64,000 bases of DNA. Origin: Silene latifolia (Eukaryota > Streptophyta > Magnoliopsida > Caryophyllales > Caryophyllaceae). The translations under genes and the position numbers were made by a program. Under the pieces are notes generated by a model. The model was not told the DNA's origin. It saw nothing but the letters and a program-made list of their open reading frames with translations, and did not search any database. Numbering within the stretch: the stretch's first letter is position 1; each line of letters starts with the position of its first letter. The stretch spans positions 456,085,311 to 456,149,310 of the forward strand of contig NC_133538.1 of NCBI RefSeq assembly GCF_048544455.1, given 5' to 3'. Below are positions 57,013-64,000 of the stretch, in pieces.

Positions 57013-58483
57013 TGTAATACTTCGTATTTATAAGTCTTGGGGTACTCTATCGAGTAGGCCTTACTCTGTCGAGTAAGGGTAAGTTGCGTTTTAGAAAAGT
57101 CTCTGACCTGTAGGGTACTCTATCAAGTAGCCTTAGGTACTCGATAGAGTAAGGGGGTACTCTATCAAGTAGCCTTAGGTACTCGATAGAGTAAGGGGGT
57201 ACTCTATCAAGTAGCCTTAGGTACTCGATAGAGTAAGGGGTACTCTATCAAGTAGCCTTAGGCACTCGATCGAGTAAGGGGGTACTCGATCGAGTACCTT
57301 GGGTACTCGATCGAGTGTCCGGTTTTACGGGGAGTTTTCTCGGGTTTTGTTAATTATGCGATTAAGGTATTTAAGCTTCGTCGTCATTGTTTTAAATCAC
57401 TTTTTACAAAACCTAAAACCTGTTTAAGAGAGAAAGCAACTAGTTCTTCTTCCTAATCGCGTGCTTGACAATTCCCGGAGTTCAGACGGTCAGTTCTTGT
57501 CGTTGTTCGTACCGTTGAGTTCCTTGCGTCGAGGGTAAGATCTATGTACTCTTTTTATTGTCTTTCCTTTGATTTGGTTAAACCCTAATTTTGGGATTGG
57601 GGGTTTTTATGATTTGTTAAGGTTAGATTGTGATTATGTGATTATGTGATAGGAGAAGGATTTGTAAAGGAGAGGTTTTGAGACAGCTGCTAGATCGTCT
57701 GATGATTGTGTTGCTTTCCAGGTAGGATTTCCTACTCAGTATTAGTCCCATAATGGGATATTGGTGATGTGCTGTAGTTAGTTGTTTGATATGATGATTA
57801 TGATTGTGTTTGTGATTGTGGTTGTGTTTGTTGATGGTTCTCGAGATGCGTTCTCGGCTGAGTGGGGTCACTTGCGGGAGTGATCTCACGCCCTAGTTTC
57901 GCCCTTCGTGGAACCCGCCACGAAAGGGGATGTGCACATTAATGGGACAGGGTTATCGCTCGTACGATGAGCGGGGCTTAGGTGGGAACAGGCTGCGGTC
58001 CCCATGGCAGGGGCTGGTCCAAAGGACGATCGAAGTATTGAGATGATGGGAATTGGTTGGTGGTGTGTGTGTGTGTGACAGTTCAAATTGTCTGTTTATC
58101 TTATTGTTGATGTATATAAGTTGTGTGATTAGTACTGACCCGTTTAAATGTTTTAAAAACTGTGGTGATCCATTCGGGGTGGTGAGCAGTTGCTTGCGGT
58201 ATATCTTGGATACGCGTGGGATCCGGGTCGGGATGGAGTCATCACATATTAGAGTCTTTAGTCTTCCATTTGTGTTTATTAGGACAGTTCCTTTCAGTTG
58301 GTTTATAGTTTGAGAACAGTTGTATTTTGCTTACAATTGGTTTTGTAATGTAATCACTTAAACTTATTTAATTAAGTATGTTTCTTCATTGTCTTATGAT
58401 TATCATGCCTCGGGTAACCGAGATGGTGGCATCCTTATACCCGAGTGGTCCGGGTAAGGCACTTGGAGTATGGGGGTGTTACA
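57013..58483 (+). repeat. 5' LTR of the chromovirus-like element
   Basis: It runs from TGTAATACTTCG to GGGTGTTACA, 1471 bp. Near the start are four tandem copies of about 42 bp (57114-57281) made of TACTCTATCAAGTAGCC and TACTCGATAGAGTAAGG. A weak TATA-like GGTATTTAAGC lies at about 57366, about 50 bp after the word array. The first 1060 bp match 62940-64000 closely. Confidence 0.93.
57040..57320. repeat. CTCGATCGAG-type palindromic word array
   Basis: At least ten ACTC-GATNGAG-T words occur. Early copies are degenerate (CTCTATCAAG, CTCGATAGAG) and the last three are the perfect palindrome CTCGATCGAG. Confidence 0.88.
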
Positions 58484-58485
58484 AA

Positions 58486-58497
58486 TGGTATCAGAGC
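58486..58497 (+). promoter_or_regulatory. Primer-binding site, initiator tRNA-Met
   Basis: TGGTATCAGAGC begins two bases after the LTR and is the standard plant tRNA-iMet complement. Confidence 0.95.
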
Positions 58498-61400
58498 GAC
58501 GATCCTGAAACCTGTAACCAATGAATCTAATGAACCTAGGGAGTCTAATTAAAAATGAACCCGGGGTAGAAGTTGTAGGAGCTAATGCAAAGACTTGGGA
58601 GACGTCCTAAAGTCGCGAACTCGCCCTACAATTTTGAACCGGTCACATGGGATATGAGTCGGGATCGCTATGTGCATAATTTGTGTGTTGTGTATCTATA
58701 TAGTAAGGTGTTGTATGAATCAATGGATGTATACATGTGGAGGATGTGAGATGTGTAGTGAAGGATAATGATGATATGATTATAATTGTCATTGATTTAA
58801 TACATGAATTGCAAGACGGTTGGTTTATAATGTTGTTTTGAATTGGTTGAAAAGATGAGTTAAGGAATTGCATGAGAATATGAAATTCATGTGGAGGACA
58901 TGTTTATGTGATGGAAGTGGATTTTCTACTTTTGCGATGTTAGTAACATGTGAATAGGGGATTTTATGTCGTATATTATATTATTGTGTACGTAAAGTTA
59001 TAAAATAAAAGCATGTGGGTAAATCGTGATTGACAAGTGAAATAACCTATGTGCATGATGAATGTTGTTGCTTGGCTTTTGAAAATAGTAACATATGAGT
59101 ATGAATACTGGTTTTATGAGTTTTGGACTGGTTTTGTCTACCTTGTTGTTGTTCAAGTCGTTTGGAAAGTAAAAATCAATAGTTGTGTTTTTCGATTATA
59201 AAGAGGGTGTCTTTAAACTGTTATAACTTGAGATGCATAAATGATTTTGATGTGATTCCAATTGGAGGTGATAGCTTGTCCTTTTACGATTCTAACGATA
59301 GGTCACACGCCCAAAACGACCAAGAAATGAGTGAGTTATGACTGTTTTACGAAAACTGGACAGTGCTGAGAATTGGGGTACTCGATCGAGTATCCTTGGT
59401 ACTCGATCGAGTAAGGGGGCACTCGATCGAGTACGTTAGTTACTCGATCGAGTAGCCCTGGTGATTTATTTTACGTGTTTCTGATCTTGACCTACTCGAT
59501 CGAGTAAGTCCCTTACTCGATCGAGTGGCCTGTACTCGATCTAGTGACCCCTATTTTGGGTCATATGCTTATCTTTTGAATTCGTTGCATATTTTGTTTA
59601 ATTGAAAGTTGTTATATTGCTTCTTTATGCATTGTTTTACATGTATGCTGGTCTTGATACGTAAGTTACCCAATCTTATGTTGAAGTGAGTGACGCCTGT
59701 GGTGAGTAGGAATTTGGTGGGAGGACATGGGTTATATGTGTTGTGATAAATAGTGGAAAAAGAAAAGGAAGATTGTTATGGCTTAATTGAGACATAGAGC
59801 ATGTTTTCTGAGATGAAATGAGATGAGTGATATGGTTGTGTGTTGAGTAACGTAAAAGTAAGTGAATGTGGGCAGGGGATGATGTGAGTTTATGGAACAT
59901 GAGAATGAAAAGATTGAAAGAAAGGATGTGGATAGTAACAATCTGAGACGTATAACGAATTATGGAGGGAGATGGTTAGGAATAGTGTTGAGTAGGAATA
60001 TATGTAATGAAAGGTCATTTTAGAGGAATTGAGAAGAGTGGTATATAGTGAACTTAATGGAGACATGTCGCGAGGTGGATTTGCGAGATAGTGACCTGAG
60101 TTTGGGAATTTGTGTTATCGAGAGACGAAACTAATGTGTGATTTCATTGGACGATTAACGATATAAAAAGAATTTTGATTTCTAGAGATGTAAAAAGGGA
60201 GATGTAATTGTTTGAACATTAAACGTTGATTTTTATGGACAAATTAGTGACAAGTGTGAGTGAGTGGAGTGATGAGAAAGGATCCAAGGTAAGAAAGAAT
60301 GAGATGATATAGACGTGAAATAGTGAGATTTGAGTTTTGGGGCGATGAGAAGGTAATTGGAGCACTAAAGGGGTTAGGTAGAAGTAATAGGAGTTGAGAT
60401 ATTAAATGGAATTGTTGAGTATGAAGAGAAAAGAAGGATAAAAGTAAGCTGAGAAAAATATTCACCGGAGTTATGTGATATAAAAGTAAGGAATCATCTG
60501 GATATATGATACTATAAAGAATAAGTAAGTTAACAATTGTACAGAAATTTCAGGACAACGTGATTAATCATGAGTTTCGAGGAATTAAGGGAGTAAGAAG
60601 TTGGTGGAGAATTTGCACGATAATCGATAATTGGTGGAGAGTTAGATGAAAATACGAGTAAGATAGTATTGGGAATGATGTTGATGTAATTTTGATTGGT
60701 GAATTTGAGGATAGCTATTGGAATGTTAACCAAAGATAGGAAAGAAATCGTGATATTTAGAGATGAGTGAAAGAGGTTTGATGTCCGAACAGTGGTGGTG
60801 TTATGGTTTGTGACCAATGGTTAAGAGTGATGGTATATTAGAAAGGTAGCAATTCAAAAGAGGTTGATTTGGTAGGGACCTGATTGTTGTGTATAATTGT
60901 GAGAGGGTATAAGATGTGGTTAGATGAGGCGGATGCTAATAGTTGAATAGTAATAGTATGGTTATACTTGGCAGGAAGTGATGGTTGTGCGAATGGGGGA
61001 ATATGTTATGAGTGGCATATGAGTTAAGCTCGGGCGATAGGTAACCTTTGTTGAGTGGTAACTTACGTGATCGGGATGACTTTGTTGGATGTGATTATGG
61101 GTCTAGGATGTGTATAAATGTTTGTGTGAGGTTTTGACCTCACAAGAAGTGGTATAGTGTGATTATTACAAAGTCATATTTGAATGTTCTGTAATGCATG
61201 TTGGGTACGCTAATCTAATTGAATGGTATTCAAAAAGGTAATAATTTGAGTGATCGGCGTGATCAGTTATGCTTGTATGTATTCATGATACATGTTAATC
61301 TGTAATATGGTGAGGGGATGATATTCATGAGGTTATCTGTTTAATTCATATAATATGTTGCGATGTGATTTAGTAAAGTGGATTTGAATAAGTTTTTCTT

Positions 61401-62577
61401 GTCTGAGAAGTTATTTTGAGTCAGTGTTTGTGGGAATTGTATGTAGCTGTGATGTCTATCGATGTGGTTGTGGTGCCTCCGGTGGTGATCCGGGCACGGT
61501 ATTTAGTATTGTGATGCGGGTATTTTCGCACTGTGGTGTGGCTGTTGGTGGCGGTGTCGCGATGACGTCACCGGTTGTGGTGGAGTAGGCGGGATGATTA
61601 TGATACGAGTTTTCAAAAGTACATATCAGCCATATATAGATTGTTATTTTGTTTGATGTTGCTTCTGTGAGTTTCATTTTGTACGAGATAGACAGATTTG
61701 TTTTGTTTATTGATGTTTCTTAGCGATTAAGTTTTGGTATGAGGGTAGAGTATGATATGAAAGAGAGTTGTCTATGTTTTCGTTGTTGTCATGGTATAGT
61801 GACATTCTCGTTGATGGGACACGGTTGTCGAGAAGTTGTTACTGATTTTTTGATCTTGTTTTAAGATGAGGCTTTGGACATAGTCATGGTAAGTGATTGG
61901 TGGAACATGTGTTGTATTGATCCGGGCCAGCTGCAGTGGTTCATAATCGAGATTTTGGGACAAAGTGAGTGTAGGGTGTTGGGGATTAGTGTCATGTTAA
62001 GTTTTGTATGAGTTTTGCGGTAATTAAGAAAAGAACTTGAGGATCTAGTGTGAGTATACGTAACGAGTGTGGATCGTGAGTTATGCTTTTGGGAGATAGG
62101 TGCTTTACATAGAGAGGTATGTTGTTTTGCAGAAATAATGGAGAGTTAGTATGGTGATTTTGCTACGAGCCTTATGGTATAGGTTAGAGGTGTGCCGAAT
62201 GAGTGAGTTATGAGAAATGTTTAAGTAAGAGAGCCTTGGATATGTGCATGGCGAGTGTTTAGGTCCTAGGTGGTTATCTTTGACATGTGATGATGATGAG
62301 AATAACGAGAAGATATAACTAAGGATATAGTATTAGTAGGTTACGAGGACGTAACATTTATCTTAAGAGGAGTAGGATGCGATAAAAGAGAGTTTCATGG
62401 TGGTGCATGTCGTAATATAATTGGAAGTAGAGTGTTAGCGTAGCGTAAAGGAGGGATTTGTTTTGTGGACGATACTTATAAAAGGCCATGGCCGTGCTTG
62501 TAGTACTGTGATGCTTCGGAGTATGAGAATATTTTATATAATGTTGACAGTTGGAGGATGATGTATGAGTCTGAGTA
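58498..62577 (+). other. Non-coding, cytosine-poor interior of the chromovirus-like element
   Basis: No frame longer than about 90 codons is present, and none has gag or pol motifs. The plus strand is strongly depleted in C: by my count 59701-59760 has 23 G and 1 C, and 60301-60360 has 22 G and 2 C. The skew runs from about 58600 to 62580 with a more balanced spot near 61440-61570. The only clear sub-feature is the leader-like module with a CTCGATCGAG array at 59216-59560. Confidence 0.75.
59216..59560 (+). repeat. Leader-like module plus CTCGATCGAG array
   Basis: TTATAACTTGAGATGC, then GTGATTCCAATTGGAGGTGA (59252-59271), TAGCTTGTCC and GACCAAGAAATG lead into seven or more CTCGATCGAG words (59378-59545). 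The same 20-nt block and order of words occurs (inverted) in the LTR at 11520-11690, beside the GTCGATCGAC array. Confidence 0.8.
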
Positions 62578-62614
62578 AACATCGAGGACGAAGTTCCTTT
62601 TAAGGGTGGTAGAA
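62578..62614 (+). promoter_or_regulatory. Relic hairpin plus polypurine tract, followed by an LTR-like start
   Basis: AACATCG-AGGA-CGAAGTT (one mismatch in the stem) precedes AAGGGTGGTAGAA, and the next bases TGTAACATTCCG look like a chromovirus LTR start. About 320 bp further on lies the working version (62902-62940). This suggests a recombined or extended 3' end. Confidence 0.6.
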
Positions 62615-62901
62615 TGTAACATTCCGTTTGATGTCTAGGAGTGTCTTGATTTTGGATTTGATAGTGGATGATATTATGGAGTTAGCAGTGTTAGTGAATG
62701 GTGGTTGGTTATGTATGAAGTTGGTGTCGTGAGAGATATATATGTGGTGGATGCGATATCGTGAGTCATGTTAAGGAAGTAAACATAGTTGGTGGAGTGG
62801 GTGTTAAGAGTTCATGTTTTATGTTTGGTCGAGTTTTTGAGTTCTTAGTTACGTTGTTGTGTCTTGGTCGAGTTAGTATGGTTGTTTTTAGAGTATGGGT
62901 T

Positions 62902-62939
62902 GAACTTCGGGGACGAAGTTCTTTTTAAGGAGGGAAGAC
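62902..62939 (+). promoter_or_regulatory. Polypurine tract with 8-bp hairpin
   Basis: GAACTTCG-GGGA-CGAAGTTC (62902-62921) is a perfect stem with GGGA loop. TTTTT and the purine tract AAGGAGGGAAGAC (62927-62939) follow, ending at LTR 2. Confidence 0.9.
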
Positions 62940-64000
62940 TGTAATACTCCGTATTTATAAGTCTTGGGGTACTCTATCGAGTAGGCCTTACTCTGTCGAG
63001 TAAGGGTAAGTTGCGTTTTAGAAAAGTCTCTGACCTGTAGGGTACTCTATCAAGTAGCCTTAGGTACTCGATAGAGTAAGGGGGTACTCTATCAAGTAGC
63101 CTTAGGTACTCGATAGAGTAAGGGGGTACTCTATCAAGTAGCCTTAGGTACTCGATAGAGTAAGGGGGTACTCTATCAAGTAGCCTTAGGCACTCGATTG
63201 AGTAAGGGGGTACTCGATCGAGTACCTTGGGTACTTGATCGAGTGTCCGGTTTTACGGGGAGTTTTCTCGGGTTTTGTTAATTATGCGATTATTGTATTT
63301 AAGCTTCGTCGTCATTGTTTTAAATCACTTTTTACAAAACCTAAAACCTGTTTAAGAGAGAAAGCAACTAGTTCTTCTTCCTAATCGCGTTCTTGACAAT
63401 TCCCGGAGTTTAGACGGTCAGTTCTTGTCGTTGTTCGTACCGTTGAGTTCCTTGCGTCGAGGGTAAGATCTATGTACCCTTTTTATTGTCTTTCCTTTGA
63501 TTTGGTTAAACCCTAATTTTGGGATTGGGGGTTTTTATGATTTGTTAAGGTTAGATTGTGATTATGTGATTATGTGATTATGTGATAGGAGAAGGATTTG
63601 TAAAGGAGAGGTTTTGAGACAAATTTGCTAGATCGTCGATGATTGTGTTGCTTTCCGGTGTAGGATTTCCTACTCAGCATTAGTCCCATAATGGGATATT
63701 GGTGATGTGCTGTAGTTAGTTGTTTGATATGATGATTATGATTGTGTTTGTGATTGTGGTTGTGTTTGTTGATGGTTCTCGAGATGCGTTCTCGGCTGAG
63801 TGGGGTCACTTGCGGGAGTGATCTCACGCCCTAGTTTCGCCCTTCGTGGAACCCGCCACGAAAGGGGATGTGCACATTAATGGGACAGGGTTATCGCTCG
63901 TACGATGAGCGGGGCTTAGGTGGGAACGGCTGCGGTCCCCCATCTGGCGGTGGTCCAAAGGGACGATCGGTATTGAGATGATGGGAATTGGTTGGTGGTG
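62940..64000 (+). repeat. 3' LTR of the chromovirus-like element, truncated by window end
   Basis: The first 1061 bp of the LTR are present. Differences from 5' LTR are few and clustered (for example 63618-63665 and 63925-63975). Confidence 0.92.

Larger units (their letters stand above)
57013..64000 (+). mobile_element. Non-autonomous chromovirus-like LTR retrotransposon, right end outside window
   Basis: LTR 1 (57013-58483) and LTR 2 (62940 onward) both begin TGTAATACTYCGTATTTATA. A tRNA-iMet PBS follows LTR 1 and a polypurine tract precedes LTR 2, so sense is plus. The PBS and the GAACTTCGGGGACGAAGTTC sequence before the tract suggest the Tekay/Del chromovirus group. The 4.4-kb interior shows no gag or pol motif on either strand, so the copy must rely on a relative. 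LTRs are close to identical, which suggests a fairly recent insertion. Confidence 0.87.

Overview
This window looks like heterochromatic, repeat-dense nuclear DNA from a flowering plant. The evidence is wall-to-wall plant transposons (CACTA, Ty3/gypsy of the Athila, Tat/Retand and chromovirus types, Ty1/copia, a MULE-type MITE and a Stowaway-like MITE), spliceosomal introns, TATA boxes and tRNA-Asp or tRNA-iMet primer sites. The Retand-like element and the repeat words hint at Caryophyllales, perhaps Caryophyllaceae, but that is only an impression. I see no intact single-copy host gene and no tRNA or rRNA gene. The only host-gene sequence recognised is a decayed fragment of an EH-domain (EHD) gene carried inside a CACTA element.

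Layout, left to right. (1) 1-13049 is the right-hand part of a CACTA element read on the minus strand, with a two-exon Transposase_24-type gene (1-470) and a TNPD-type transposase broken by three in-frame stops (871-4152). A non-autonomous, tRNA-Asp-primed LTR element (5128-11990, target duplication CTGGT) sits inside it. (2) 13050-14209 is the end of a second CACTA element, which itself interrupts the gag of an Athila-type element (gag 14210-14998, PBS, 5' LTR 15116 to about 16622). (3) 16737-26930 is a complete Retand/Tat-type element (target duplication CCTAA). Its gag-pol is on the minus strand, and a four-exon gene on the opposite strand (17575-19476) encodes a Transposase_28-like protein. 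(4) 26931-30503 holds old sequence, a 471-bp MULE-type MITE with 9-bp target duplication, a Stowaway-like MITE and a chromovirus LTR fragment. (5) 30504-53097 is a third CACTA element (target duplication TAC) carrying the EHD fragment. It was split by a 17.8-kb Tat/Ogre-type element (34475-52310, target duplication AAACT) with 3.3-kb LTRs, a broken gag-pol and an antisense two-exon plant-mobile-domain-like gene. (6) 53100 onward is the tip of a fourth CACTA element, interrupted by a copia element (3' LTR 53654-54925), which is in turn interrupted by a non-autonomous chromovirus (57013 to beyond the window end).

So the window is a nest of insertions up to four deep, and most boundaries are fixed by matching target-site duplications. 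The most interesting cross-cutting pattern is that every LTR element whose polypurine tract is visible (five elements from both superfamilies) has an inverted repeat directly upstream of that tract. It is an 8-bp perfect stem in four of the five and a weak 5-bp stem in the fifth. In two unrelated lineages the loop is GGGA. A second pattern is that three LTR families carry arrays of short self-complementary words (GTCGATCGAC, CTCGATCGAG, TGCGCA) just upstream of their TATA box. Two of these families also share a 150-bp leader-like module next to such an array. All identifications come from reading the sequence and from remembered family features; no database search was run.
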